A DNA stretch of 62,625 nt from Parashewanella hymeniacidonis (GCF_016900895.1 NZ_JAFEUN010000012.1:1-62625), one strand, 5' to 3'; positions 51,861 to 61,910 are shown, counted from the stretch's first letter. Made by a program: numbers and translations. The notes: generated by a model from the letters alone, not told the origin.

Positions 51861-51876
51861 CTGTTATTATATACAG
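51861..51876. promoter_or_regulatory. LexA (SOS) box
   Basis: CTGTTATTATATACAG fits CTG-N10-CAG and differs from the E. coli consensus CTGTATATATATACAG at two central positions. It lies 30 bp upstream of the dinG start, overlapping the expected promoter, and 210 bp from the polB start. I found no second box nearer to polB. Confidence 0.8.
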
Positions 51877-51906
51877 CACACTTATAAGGAAGCTACAAAC
51901 ATAATC

Positions 51907-53979
51907 ATGCTCGCAGATAAGGTCAAAACACAAATACGCACTATCTATAAAGGTATTGCAGCTGCACTTCCCAATTTTGTCTCTCGCAGGGAGCAGAATT
52001 ATATGGTGGCAGAGATCTCGAAAACACTCGCGGGCGAATATGATAAGGATCGTCGAATTATTGTGGTCGAAGCTGGAACAGGTATTGGTAAATCATTATC
52101 TTATTTGCTCGGCACGATCCCACTGGCTTTAGCACAAAAGAAAAAAGTGTGTATTGCTACGGCAACGGTGGCGCTTCAGGAGCAACTACTCCATAAAGAT
52201 TTACCTTTCTTTTTGGCACAATCTGAGCTCAACTTTAAATTTGGTTTGGTGAAAGGCCGTCAACGCTACGTTTGTTTATCTAAGTTAGAAATGCTGATTG
52301 GCGAAGATAATGGTACTCAAATGGCCATGTGGCAGACCAAGCCAGATCAACACCAAATTGAAATATTGCAAAGGCTGCTTCGTGATTACCATGAAGGCAA
52401 GTGGAATGGTGAAATTGATACATTAACTGTCGATTTACCTGATCATATGTGGCAACAAATTTCATCTGACAAACACAGCTGCCATCGAACGTTAGCCGCT
52501 CATAGATTATGTCCGTTTCACAGTGCTAGAGAAGAAGTCGACTCTTGGGATGTTCTCATCGTTAATCACAGTCTGCTATTTGCCGACTTAGAGCTGGGCG
52601 GTGGTGTAATTCTGCCTGATCCTGAAGATGTATTTTATGTCATTGATGAAGCACATCACCTTCCTAATGTTGCAAGAGATTTTTCAAGTGCTCAATCAAC
52701 GATTCGTAGCACCGTAGACTGGCTAGAAAAATTTAATAAAACGGTGGCTAAACTGCAGAGCCAAATTAGCAGTGACCAAGTAATCTCGCCATCTCAGAAT
52801 TTACAAGATCATATTGCAGATATGGTCAGAGTGCTCAACCAAGTGGGCCACTTTTGTGATGCGCAACTTAAGTTTTTCAATAATCCCGAGTCTCGCTGGC
52901 GCTTTGAGCATGGACAAATACCAGAAACGCTTAAAATTCCTGCTGAAAATTTAGCAACAGAGTCAAATCAAGCTCTAAAACAATTTAATAAAATTCAGTC
53001 TATTTTAAGTGAGTCGATTAAAGACGGGGAAATTCCTAAGCACCTGGCAGAACAACTCCTCACTGAAGCTGGTTTTATGTTGCAACGCCTTGAGTCGGTT
53101 GCCAAGCTTTGGAAAGCCATAGCTAAAGAGGACAGTCCGAAGGGTGCTCCCTCTGCTCGTTGGGCTGAATTAATTTCTGGAAAAAAATCAGATTACTTGT
53201 TCCAAGCCTCGCCTATCGAAGTTGGCTTTATGCTAGAAACAATGCTTTGGAAAAAAGCCGCAGGTGTCGTTTTATGTAGTGCAACATTACGCGCTTTAAA
53301 TAAATTTGAACATTTTTGTCATCAGGTCGGTCTATCACTTAACGATGGCAGTCGTTACCTAGCATTACAATCACCATTTGATTATGAAAACAATGCCACA
53401 TTGTTTTTACCTCAAATGCGTACTGAACCTACTGCGGACGACTACACAGAGGAATTAGCAGAGCAAATTCTTAAATTAGTAGAAGGTGAAATGGCGACAC
53501 TGGTTCTATTTGCCTCTTATTGGCAAATGGACAAGGTTATCGAACTAATCGAAGGTAAATTAAAAATACCTTTGCTGGTTCAAGGCACAAAACCAAGACA
53601 AGAACTGCTCAAACAGCACTACCAACTCTGCGATGATAACCTACCAAGTATCATTTTTGGAACCGGCAGTTTCTCAGAAGGTTTAGATTTACCTGGTGAC
53701 TATTTAACGAATCTTATCGTCACAAAACTGCCTTTTGCGGTCCCTACTTCACCAGTTGAACAGGCACATGCCGAATACATTAAATTGAAAGGGGGCAATC
53801 CTTTTATACAGTTAACTGTTCCGGATGCATCACGCAAATTAATTCAGAGTTGCGGACGTCTTCTCAGAAAAGAACAAGATTATGGCAGAGTGACCATTTT
53901 AGATAGAAGATTAATCACTAAAAGGTATGGAAAATCGCTATTGGATGCCTTACCTCCATTTCGTAGAGTAGTAGAGTAA
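51907..53979 (+). CDS. dinG: ATP-dependent DNA helicase DinG
   Basis: 690-residue superfamily 2 helicase (XPD-like) that unwinds R-loops and damaged DNA. It shows EAGTGIGKSLSYLL (Walker A, ~residue 50), DEAHHLPNVARDF (DEAH box, ~residue 248), VVLCSATLRALNKF, FGTGSFSEGLDLPGD and IQSCGRLLR. In the Fe-S region E. coli DinG has four cysteines. Here RYVC, KHSC and HRLCPF keep three, but the block between KHSC and LCPF (HRTLAAHR) lacks the expected inner cysteine. A LexA box precedes the gene. It is followed by a tight run of four genes. Confidence 0.95.
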   Translation: MLADKVKTQIRTIYKGIAAALPNFVSRREQNYMVAEISKTLAGEYDKDRRIIVVEAGTGIGKSLSYLLGTIPLALAQKKKVCIATATVALQEQLLHKDLPFFLAQSELNFKFGLVKGRQRYVCLSKLEMLIGEDNGTQMAMWQTKPDQHQIEILQRLLRDYHEGKWNGEIDTLTVDLPDHMWQQISSDKHSCHRTLAAHRLCPFHSAREEVDSWDVLIVNHSLLFADLELGGGVILPDPEDVFYVIDEAHHLPNVARDFSSAQSTIRSTVDWLEKFNKTVAKLQSQISSDQVISPSQNLQDHIADMVRVLNQVGHFCDAQLKFFNNPESRWRFEHGQIPETLKIPAENLATESNQALKQFNKIQSILSESIKDGEIPKHLAEQLLTEAGFMLQRLESVAKLWKAIAKEDSPKGAPSARWAELISGKKSDYLFQASPIEVGFMLETMLWKKAAGVVLCSATLRALNKFEHFCHQVGLSLNDGSRYLALQSPFDYENNATLFLPQMRTEPTADDYTEELAEQILKLVEGEMATLVLFASYWQMDKVIELIEGKLKIPLLVQGTKPRQELLKQHYQLCDDNLPSIIFGTGSFSEGLDLPGDYLTNLIVTKLPFAVPTSPVEQAHAEYIKLKGGNPFIQLTVPDASRKLIQSCGRLLRKEQDYGRVTILDRRLITKRYGKSLLDALPPFRRVVE

Positions 53980-53986
53980 TTTATTT

Positions 53987-54754
53987 ATGATGTTAGAAGT
54001 CGGACATTGGTTTATGCTTGCGCTGGTTGGGATCAGTGCAGGCTTCATTGACGCCGTAGTTGGCGGAGGTGGGCTATTGTCTATTCCAGCATTGCTTTCT
54101 TTAGGGCTTCCACCTCACTTAACCTTGGGTACCAATAAAGTTGCGGCTTGCTTCAGCTCATTTACTTCATCATTGACCTATTTCAAACAAGAGTTGTTTA
54201 GCCCAAAACTATGGTACCACACCGCAATTGCAAGCTTTGTCGGTGGGGTGTTAGGTAGTGCATTAGTCCTAGCCATTGATAATGAATGGTTAATAAAGAT
54301 CCTCCCCATCATTATTATTGCTGTTGCTGTTTATTCTCTTATCAACCCTAATGCGATAGGTTCCCAAAATTCTAAAATGATTAAAAAAAGCCCAAACAAG
54401 CTACATCAATGGCTAATGGGTCTTGCTTTAGGGGGCTATGACGGTTTTGCAGGTCCTGGCGCCGGGGCATTTTGGACAATATCAACGTCTAAATTTTATG
54501 GGCTTCCACTTCTTAATAGCTGCGGTTTAGCAAGGTCCATGACTCTGGTCAGTAACTTAACCGCATTAATGGTCTTTATTGCTTTAGATGAAGTGAACTA
54601 TCTTGTCGGCATTGTACTGGGCTTGTTTATGATGATTGGGTCATTTATCGGTGCAAGAGTGGCGATTCGTTTCGGCTCTCCATTTATTAAACCTATTTTT
54701 ATTACTGTGGTATTGTTTATGTCACTGCATTTAGCATGGAGCGCTTGGCTATAA
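53987..54754 (+). CDS. TSUP-family membrane transporter (YfcA-like)
   Basis: 255 residues with about eight hydrophobic segments, of the TauE/SafE (TSUP) family. The repeated signature occurs as DAVVGGGGLLSIPALLSLG near residue 20 and as GGYDGFAGPGAGAFW near residue 145, followed by ARSMTLVSNLTAL. Members move sulfite, sulfonates or related anions; the substrate of YfcA is not settled. It starts 7 bp after dinG, and its stop overlaps the next start codon. Confidence 0.9.
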   Translation: MMLEVGHWFMLALVGISAGFIDAVVGGGGLLSIPALLSLGLPPHLTLGTNKVAACFSSFTSSLTYFKQELFSPKLWYHTAIASFVGGVLGSALVLAIDNEWLIKILPIIIIAVAVYSLINPNAIGSQNSKMIKKSPNKLHQWLMGLALGGYDGFAGPGAGAFWTISTSKFYGLPLLNSCGLARSMTLVSNLTALMVFIALDEVNYLVGIVLGLFMMIGSFIGARVAIRFGSPFIKPIFITVVLFMSLHLAWSAWL

Positions 54755-55422
54755 TGAGTATCAATCAACAGCAGTTGATCATAAAACTTCGTGAACAGCT
54801 AGGTAGACTTGAGCAAGAGGTACTGAAGCACGACAGCAATCTTGCACAAAATGAACAAAAGTTGTTGCAAAATAATGGCCGCTTCAACTCTGGTTTATTC
54901 CATCAAAATGGGGGTAAGCTTATTGCTTGTGTTCATCAGATAAAACACAGCATCAATATGCTCGATAAACGCTTACAAGCGGGTATAAATAAAGACGCAA
55001 TTGAAACAAGTTGCCTTCATATTCAAGACCAATTCTCTGCCGTTAAACGTGCTCTCAACACTACAGCTATTGATTTAAAATCAGAAAGGCATAAACGCTC
55101 TACTGCCCGAAGCAGTTATTTGAAACGACAGCAAAAAAAGCATAATGACTCGGGTTTTGAGTGGATAGCCAGTAATGTAATGCAGAACAGTCACCAGCTT
55201 TATGCTGAGCTGAATAAACATTTGAACTGGGCAAGTAGAATTGAAGAAAAAATCCAAGAATCTAATCAGAAATTGGATAACTGTTTAGCTCGAGATAAAC
55301 TCAAGTTACAACATGAGATTCTTGATATGCACAAACGACTAGGCAAATGCAGGCAAGCTATCTCTTATATTGAAGATAGAATACAACTATTTGAGCGACC
55401 AAATTACAAAAAAGACTTTTAA
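54754..55422 (+). CDS. priC: Primosomal replication protein N'' (PriC-like)
   Basis: 222 residues starting at an ATG that shares its A with the previous stop (TAATG). It is highly helical with many Gln and Lys. The segment NNGRFNSGLFHQNG corresponds to the conserved F-x-x-x-LF element of PriC, and the C-terminal half is a long coiled coil (RLGKCRQAISYIEDRI). PriC helps load DnaB at stalled forks together with PriA and Rep. Placement after dinG fits a repair role. PriC is poorly conserved, so the call is good but not absolute. Confidence 0.78.
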   Translation: MSINQQQLIIKLREQLGRLEQEVLKHDSNLAQNEQKLLQNNGRFNSGLFHQNGGKLIACVHQIKHSINMLDKRLQAGINKDAIETSCLHIQDQFSAVKRALNTTAIDLKSERHKRSTARSSYLKRQQKKHNDSGFEWIASNVMQNSHQLYAELNKHLNWASRIEEKIQESNQKLDNCLARDKLKLQHEILDMHKRLGKCRQAISYIEDRIQLFERPNYKKDF

Positions 55423-56102
55423 TGAGAATGAGTATGAGAAAATGGATTTCAGTTTCATCACTACTGTTACTTTCACTTACAGCTAATGCCTTTGCCAGCC
55501 AGCTATCTATTCCAAGTGAATTTGAATTTTTAGCTGTTGATGGTTACCCAATAAATTCTTCATTACTCAATCGTAAATCTTCTATCAAGCTTGCTAAAGG
55601 TGAACATAAAGTTGCCATGCGCTTTAACGACCTCTATGAAGATGACATCACAGGCAGTCATGGCTATATCAAATCTCACCCTTTTATTGTTTCAATTTTT
55701 GTGGATGGATTAAACCAATATCAACTGGCGGGTTTAGGCTCTCAATTTAATGATGACCCAGACAAATACGCCAAAAATCCAAAAATTACGATTCGCAGAG
55801 TCGATAATGGCAAAGTGGTTTACTCAGTCAAAAACACCCAATTTAATGAAGGTTCTCTCCTTGGTGAAATGTTAGGTGGCGAAGCCCGTAAAGACGTTAA
55901 AGCCTATGCTGTACAACAAACAACGGTTCATAAAGTTCAAGCTTCAACTCAAGCGATTACAAATGAGGATACAGCAGCAAACGCAGCACAAGACGAAACA
56001 ACGGTTGATAATGAAGCAATGCTGAAATATTGGTGGAACAAAGCCGATACCGAATCAAGGCAAAATTTTTTAATCTGGCTGCAAACACAAAATAAAAAAT
56101 GA
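55422..56102 (+). CDS. DUF2057 family exported protein
   Basis: 226 residues. The start may be 55422 (overlapping the priC stop) or a later in-frame ATG. A signal peptide (KWISVSSLLLLSLTANAFA) is followed by the DUF2057 core (SEFEFLAVDGYPINSSLLN, AKGEHKVAMRFNDLYEDD, KSHPFIVSIFVDG). The tail is Gln/Thr-rich and ends in a Trp-containing segment (YWWNKADTES). Function is unknown; the family includes E. coli YccT. It is cotranscribed with its neighbours. Confidence 0.82.
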   Translation: MRMSMRKWISVSSLLLLSLTANAFASQLSIPSEFEFLAVDGYPINSSLLNRKSSIKLAKGEHKVAMRFNDLYEDDITGSHGYIKSHPFIVSIFVDGLNQYQLAGLGSQFNDDPDKYAKNPKITIRRVDNGKVVYSVKNTQFNEGSLLGEMLGGEARKDVKAYAVQQTTVHKVQASTQAITNEDTAANAAQDETTVDNEAMLKYWWNKADTESRQNFLIWLQTQNKK

Positions 56103-57004
56103 TCCCATATGTCTATCACGCAAGTTATTCAGAGCTTGCGTTACCCCCCAATCATCGTTTTCCAACAACCAAGTATCAAGATCTTTATGAATACCTGCTC
56201 GAAAGCAAATTCGCCAAAGCTGAGCAGTTTCATTTTCCAGACCCCATTTGCTCTGAAGAGTTATTTGCCATTCACGATCCAAATTATGTTAAAGAACTTA
56301 TTAATGGCACGCTCGATTCAAAAATGATGAGGCATATTGGTTTTCCATGGTCGAAAGGATTAATTAGGCGAACACTACATTCTATTGCAGGTACTCGACT
56401 AACGGCATCACTTGCTCTTGAGCACGGTTGTGCATTACATTTGAGTGGCGGTTATCACCACTCTCACTACGACTTCGGTAGCGGGTTTTGTTTATTCAAC
56501 GATTTAATCTTTGCCGCTACGGAGATGCAAAAAAAATATGGTTTGGCAACCGTTCTCATTTTTGATTGCGATGTTCATCAAGGTGACGGTACGGCATCAT
56601 TAGGTCAAAACCATGAAGGTATTGTTACCTGTTCTCTGCATTGTGGTAAGAACTTCCCAGCTCGAAAAATGCACTCTGACTACGATATTGAACTTGAAAA
56701 AGAGACGCCTAACCTCCCCTATTTAGAAACAGTTTCTCAAACCTTTGAGTATCTAATTCGACTTCACCAGCCTGACCTCATTATTTACGACGCTGGTGTT
56801 GATGTCCATAAAGATGACGATCTTGGATATTTAAATATCTGTGATGATGGCATTTATCAACGCGATACAAATATTTTTTCAATAGCAAAACACAATGATA
56901 TCCCAGTTGCTGCCGTTATAGGTGGCGGCTACAGTAGAAATCGACCTGAGTTAGTAAATCGACACTATCAATTATTTAAAGCTGCTAACCACGTTTTTAG
57001 CTAG
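56099..57004 (+). CDS. Histone-deacetylase-like amidohydrolase
   Basis: 301-residue protein of the HDAC/AcuC/AphA superfamily, a zinc-dependent deacetylase fold. Catalytic landmarks are GGYHHSHYDFGSGFCLFND (paired histidines), IFDCDVHQGDGTASLG (Asp-x-His zinc ligands) and YDAGVDVHKDDDLG (second Asp ligand). It should be cytosolic; possible substrates are acetyl-lysine proteins, acetylpolyamines or other small amides. The start overlaps the DUF2057 stop (ATGA). It is the last gene of the dinG run. Confidence 0.92.
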   Translation: MIPYVYHASYSELALPPNHRFPTTKYQDLYEYLLESKFAKAEQFHFPDPICSEELFAIHDPNYVKELINGTLDSKMMRHIGFPWSKGLIRRTLHSIAGTRLTASLALEHGCALHLSGGYHHSHYDFGSGFCLFNDLIFAATEMQKKYGLATVLIFDCDVHQGDGTASLGQNHEGIVTCSLHCGKNFPARKMHSDYDIELEKETPNLPYLETVSQTFEYLIRLHQPDLIIYDAGVDVHKDDDLGYLNICDDGIYQRDTNIFSIAKHNDIPVAAVIGGGYSRNRPELVNRHYQLFKAANHVFS

Positions 57005-57103
57005 TTGGTCATAACGTACCGCTGTAATTATCTGTTACTTTTTCAATATTGATTCTCCAAACCAACAAGTGTTAACTTTTACTTAACATGATTGGAGATA
57101 ACA

Positions 57104-58936
57104 ATGATTAAAAAAATTCTAAAAGGTACCGGTATTGCAGTTGCAGTAACAATTGCACTGGGTGGCAGCTTTGCTGCTCATGAATGGTACGCAGATAAAC
57201 CATTCATGATGCGCTCTCTGCTTGACAGAGAGATGATGAAAATCGCTTTTGATAGCCCAGAAACACTGACTTCTTTAGGTTTTCTAGAGTCAGTTGGCAT
57301 TACAAATCATAACGCAGAACTTGATGACGACAGACCTCAACAGCTAGAAAAAATGTTTGTTACTGCGAACCGCATTCAAACATTGCTCAACAATTATGAT
57401 AATAACGATCTCAATGAATCAGATAAATTGAGTAAAGAGATCTCACTTTATCTTCTAGATTTTGTGAATTCTTCATATGAATACCGTCATCATAATTATC
57501 CAGTAAATCAACTCTTCGGTCTGCAAAACGGTTTCCCAAGCTTCATGCAAGCTCAACATCAAGTTAACAGCATCGAAGATGCAGAAAACTATATCTCTCG
57601 TTTGAATAAGTTACCTGTCAAGTTTTCTCAAAATATCGAAGGGTTAAAAATCCGAGAGGACAAAGGAATTTTACCTCCAAAGTTCGTTGTTGAACGTGTT
57701 TTAGAAGAAATGCAAAACTTTGTCGATAAGCCTATCAAAGAGAATATTCTTTATGCCTCTTTAGAAGAAAAGCTCGAAAAGATCAGTGACATCGAAGATC
57801 AAGAAAAACAAAGAGTACTGAAGCAGACACATCAAGCAATCAAACAGAGTATTCATCCGGCCTACAACCAGCTAATCACCTATTTTGAACAGCTAGAGCC
57901 TAAAACAGGCAACGATCACGGCTTTTGGAATTTACCGAACGGCGATAAAGCTTATAAGAAAGCACTGCAGTTTTTTACCACAACAGATTATTCAGCTGAA
58001 CATATCCATCGTCTAGGTTTAACTGAAGTCGACCGTATTCAAGGTCAAATTCTTAGCGAGCTAACAAAGCTCAATATCAATGCTGATAACTTTACCCAAG
58101 CGATTGAGGTTTTGGCCGACAATGAAAAATATTATTACCCTGATACTGATGAGGGTCGCCAACAAATCCTTGCTGACTACCAGACGATTCTAGACGAAAT
58201 TAATGCGAACCTTGATGATGCATTTAATATTCGACCAAAAGCCGGTATGGAAGTCGTTCGGATTCCTGAGTTTAAAGAGAAAACGTCTCCTGGTGCATAT
58301 TATCAAGGACCATCACTAGACGGCAGCCGACCTGGACGTTTTTTTGCAAACCTTTACGACATTAAAGCTACACCAACTTATAGCATGAGAACACTGGCTT
58401 ATCATGAGGGTGTACCTGGTCACCACTTCCAAATTGCAATCGCTCAAGAACTCGAAGGGTTACCGTTTATTAGAAAAATGGGCGGTTTTACCGCTTATAG
58501 CGAAGGCTGGGCATTGTATGCCGAGCAGTTAGCGTGGGAGTTAGGGTTTCAGAAAAAACCAGAGGATAACATTGGTCGTTTACAGGCTGAGCTCTTTAGA
58601 GCTGTGCGCTTAGTTGTTGATACAGGTATCCACCATAAACGCTGGACTCGTGAACAAGCAATTAAATACATGAAAGCGAATACAGGTATGACGCAAAGTG
58701 ATGTTGTTTCTGAAATTGAGCGCTACATTGTAATGCCCGGACAAGCGACCTCATACAAAATTGGCATGATGAAAATCCTTGAACTACGTGAAAAAGCCAA
58801 GTCTCAACTCGGCGATAAATTCGATCTTGCAGAATTTCATGATGTTGTTTTGAAGAATGGCCCTGTTCCACTGTCTATCCTCGAAAGACTTGTTGACGGT
58901 TGGATTAAAGATAAAAATATGGAACAAAGTATCTAA
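57104..58936 (+). CDS. DUF885 family exported putative metallopeptidase
   Basis: 610 residues from the ATG at 57104, which follows TTGGAG. The N-terminus is a signal peptide or membrane anchor (KKILKGTGIAVAVTIALGGS). The conserved core YHEGVPGHHFQIAIAQEL (~residue 440) contains a HExxxHH-type putative zinc site, and YSEGWALYAEQLAWELG follows. DUF885 proteins are widespread, and many are annotated as peptidases without firm proof. It has its own upstream region and a stem-loop terminator at 58948-58976, so it is monocistronic. Confidence 0.88.
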   Translation: MIKKILKGTGIAVAVTIALGGSFAAHEWYADKPFMMRSLLDREMMKIAFDSPETLTSLGFLESVGITNHNAELDDDRPQQLEKMFVTANRIQTLLNNYDNNDLNESDKLSKEISLYLLDFVNSSYEYRHHNYPVNQLFGLQNGFPSFMQAQHQVNSIEDAENYISRLNKLPVKFSQNIEGLKIREDKGILPPKFVVERVLEEMQNFVDKPIKENILYASLEEKLEKISDIEDQEKQRVLKQTHQAIKQSIHPAYNQLITYFEQLEPKTGNDHGFWNLPNGDKAYKKALQFFTTTDYSAEHIHRLGLTEVDRIQGQILSELTKLNINADNFTQAIEVLADNEKYYYPDTDEGRQQILADYQTILDEINANLDDAFNIRPKAGMEVVRIPEFKEKTSPGAYYQGPSLDGSRPGRFFANLYDIKATPTYSMRTLAYHEGVPGHHFQIAIAQELEGLPFIRKMGGFTAYSEGWALYAEQLAWELGFQKKPEDNIGRLQAELFRAVRLVVDTGIHHKRWTREQAIKYMKANTGMTQSDVVSEIERYIVMPGQATSYKIGMMKILELREKAKSQLGDKFDLAEFHDVVLKNGPVPLSILERLVDGWIKDKNMEQSI

Positions 58937-58947
58937 CCATTGGATGG

Positions 58948-58976
58948 CTCTTACCCAAAATAGGTTGAGAGCCGCT
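58948..58976 (+). terminator. Terminator of the DUF885 gene
   Basis: GGCTCT / AGAGCC stem with a T-containing tail (CGCTTAATTTTTAG) shortly after the stop codon. Confidence 0.5.
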
Positions 58977-59504
58977 TAATTTTTAGTGTGTAACTACAAT
59001 CATTTAATGAATCAATATTTTGACTAACGACACTAAACCGACAGAAAATAACATCATAACCTCAAATTTACAGTTTACTCATCTAAATAAACCACAACTG
59101 TTATAATTAATTACTTTTTGTTATATAAACTTAACATAAATCCCCATCCATCTGTTTTAAATAGACTAATTCCACCAAGCCTGATGATTGCATTAAATAT
59201 ACAATCAAAAAGAAATCAATAAATTATTTTACTGGCTACCTCTACAACCCAGTTAAAGCCTATGTTTTCTCATCATTTTTTTCATTTTCCTCTTTTTGTT
59301 TTTTTGCTGATTTAACTGCTTCTAATTAAGAAAAACCTAATTTTACATTTTGTTTACATTTTAGGTTTATCATTCTATTTTTTTAAGCCGGCAGCAAAAT
59401 CAATTTACAACAATTCTAATTATAAGCTGCTAAATAACCACAGAAGTGAGAAAGCAAAACACTTCAGTACAGATTGAGAATTCCAAATAATAGGGAAATC
59501 ACGC
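58977..59504. other. Long AT-rich upstream region of the protease gene
   Basis: About 530 bp with no gene. It has many T-runs and A-runs and one inverted motif, GCCGGC, near 59388. It probably holds the protease promoter and regulatory sites, but I cannot assign a -35/-10 pair with confidence. Confidence 0.5.
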
Positions 59505-61910
59505 ATGAAAAATAAAACGAGGCAAAATGTTGCATTGGGGTTATCAGCTATAGCGATGGCAGTCGCTACAGTTGCAAATGCAAATTCTGTAAATCCATTA
59601 AATAACGGGTTTAGCCAAAAATCACCGCTGCCAAAGCGATACATCATTAAGTTTCGCAATGCGGAATCGGCTTCTTTTCTAGCCAACGACTCATTCGTAA
59701 CAAATTCAGTTTCAGCGTCCCCAAGATCATTTGAGCGCTCCAATCATATGAAAGCAATGAGCAGTGTTCAGGCTCGCCAAATGAAGCAAATTGGTCGTTC
59801 TAGAAGTTATACAGCAGAATTAAATGACTCTGCGTTACTTAAATTAAGAAGCCGAGTTGACGTAGAGCTTGTTGAAGAAGATAGTCCACGCCGTCTGCTT
59901 TCCGAAACAACACCATGGGGTCAAACTTATGTTGGTGCAACATCTTTAGACGATTCTCAAACTGGAAACCGTACTGTTTGTATCATCGATTCTGGGTACG
60001 ACATTGATCACAATGACTTGAGTGGCAACCAAGTTACTGGAACCAATAACTCTGGTACTGGTAATTGGTACGACCCAGGTTCAAATAATGCCCACGGCAC
60101 ACACGTAGCAGGCACTATAGCAGCCATCAACAACAATGAAGGTGTTGTTGGTGTTATGCCAAATCAAAATGCCAATGTTCACGTTATCAAAGTATTTAAC
60201 TCTAGTGGTTGGGGTTATTCTTCTGATTTGGTCAGCGCTATTGACCGCTGTGTTGATGCAGGAGCCAATGTTGTTAATATGAGCTTAGGTGGAGCAGGCT
60301 CAAATAACACTGAACGAAATGCACTTCAGGCTCATGCAAACAACGGAGTGTTATTAATCGCAGCGGCAGGTAATGATGGAAATAGCGATCACAGTTATCC
60401 AGCATCTTACGATGCAGTAATGTCTGTAGGCGCTGTAGACAGAAATAAACAACATGCTGAGTTCTCACAATTTACCAACCAAGTTGAAATCTCAGGTCCA
60501 GGTGAAGCCATTCTATCGACGGTTTCTGTTGGCGAAGGTCGTTTGGCTGACATCACAATCAATGGTCAGTCGTATTTCGATGACGGCATTGTTCCCCATT
60601 CACGTCTCGTACCTCAAGGAACAAGTTTTGGCCCTAGTCCAATTAACGGCAGCTTCTCTGGTGAACTATCAGAATGTTCTGTTTTAGGTTCAAACTACAG
60701 CTGTGGCAACATGTTCAATAAAGTCTGCCTTGTAGAACGTGTTGGTAACCAAGGCGGCGGGTCTTACCCAGATTATGATGCTGTTGAAGCTTGTGAAAAT
60801 GCAGGTGCAAGAGCAACTATCGTTTACAGTAATACCGATCGTCCAGGACTACAAAACCCATTTGATCTCGACAGAAATACGGCACAACAACATATTTCTG
60901 TTTCAGTCGATCGTGCAACGGGTCTAGCACTACGTAACCAAGTTGGGCAAACTGCGGCCGTAAATGTAACCGCTGGCGAAGATTACGAGTATTACAATGG
61001 TACTTCAATGGCAACACCACATGTTGCTGGTGTCGCAACACTCGTGTGGAGTTATCACCCTCAGTGTACTGGCGCTCAAGTTCGTGCCGCACTTACTGCA
61101 ACAGCAGAAGATGTTGATGTAGCTGGTCGTGATAATCGCACAGGTTTCGGTTTAGTCGATGCTGTTGCTGCTAAAGAATACCTTGATGCATCATGTAATG
61201 GCCCAACTGTTCCAGGTACAGGTGGTTCTGAACTTGAGAATGGTGTGGCTAAAATGAATCTTGAGGCAAGTACAGGTGATGAACTTCACTACACGCTTGA
61301 TGTTCCAGCAGGCGCAACTGACCTTGGCATTGTAATGAGCGGTGGTAATGGTGATGCTGATTTATATGTGAAGTATGGCTCTGCACCGACGACAAATGAC
61401 TATGATTGCCGCCCTTGGAAAAACGGTAATAACGAAAGCTGTCCTGTAAGCGACTCAGATGTGCAATCTGGAACTTATTATGTAATGGTTCGAGCTTACT
61501 CTACCTTCAGTGGTGTGAAGCTACAGGCTGATTTCACTGAGAATTCAACGACACCTCCAGGTGGTGCAGCATCTTACACCAATAATGGAAATTACAGCAT
61601 TCCAGATAATAGTGCAGATGGTGTATCTAGCCCAATAAATGTCACTCGTACTGGTGATTCAGGCTCAGTTACTGTAGCGGTAGATATCAGTCACACATAC
61701 ATTGGTGATTTAGAAGTTCGTTTGGTTAGCCCAACAGGCGCCTTCGCCATTCTTCATGCTAACGATGGTGGTGGTTCAAACGATATCACTCAAACGTATA
61801 CTGCTGACTTCTCAGGTGTTGAATCATCCGGTACTTGGACTTTAAAAGCCGTAGATAATGCACGTCGTGATATCGGCACAATCAATAGCTGGACACTGAG
61901 TTTCCAGTAA
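59505..61910 (+). CDS. Secreted subtilisin-like protease with PA, PPC and P domains
   Basis: 801 residues. A signal peptide (~1-26, ending VANAN) is followed by an I9-type propeptide (~40-125: RYIIKFRNAESASF; SYTAELND). The S8 catalytic domain has Asp162 (CIIDSGYD), His197 (HGTHVAGT) and Ser501 (GTSMATPHVAG). A PA-like insertion (~345-470; VCLVERVGNQGGG) lies inside the catalytic domain. A PPC domain (~575-680; GDADLYVKYGS) and a C-terminal proprotein-convertase P domain (~690-801; IGDLEVRLVSPTG) follow. It is an extracellular serine protease for protein scavenging, with the C-terminal domains usually removed on maturation. A terminator follows at 61990-62023. Confidence 0.95.
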   Translation: MKNKTRQNVALGLSAIAMAVATVANANSVNPLNNGFSQKSPLPKRYIIKFRNAESASFLANDSFVTNSVSASPRSFERSNHMKAMSSVQARQMKQIGRSRSYTAELNDSALLKLRSRVDVELVEEDSPRRLLSETTPWGQTYVGATSLDDSQTGNRTVCIIDSGYDIDHNDLSGNQVTGTNNSGTGNWYDPGSNNAHGTHVAGTIAAINNNEGVVGVMPNQNANVHVIKVFNSSGWGYSSDLVSAIDRCVDAGANVVNMSLGGAGSNNTERNALQAHANNGVLLIAAAGNDGNSDHSYPASYDAVMSVGAVDRNKQHAEFSQFTNQVEISGPGEAILSTVSVGEGRLADITINGQSYFDDGIVPHSRLVPQGTSFGPSPINGSFSGELSECSVLGSNYSCGNMFNKVCLVERVGNQGGGSYPDYDAVEACENAGARATIVYSNTDRPGLQNPFDLDRNTAQQHISVSVDRATGLALRNQVGQTAAVNVTAGEDYEYYNGTSMATPHVAGVATLVWSYHPQCTGAQVRAALTATAEDVDVAGRDNRTGFGLVDAVAAKEYLDASCNGPTVPGTGGSELENGVAKMNLEASTGDELHYTLDVPAGATDLGIVMSGGNGDADLYVKYGSAPTTNDYDCRPWKNGNNESCPVSDSDVQSGTYYVMVRAYSTFSGVKLQADFTENSTTPPGGAASYTNNGNYSIPDNSADGVSSPINVTRTGDSGSVTVAVDISHTYIGDLEVRLVSPTGAFAILHANDGGGSNDITQTYTADFSGVESSGTWTLKAVDNARRDIGTINSWTLSFQ

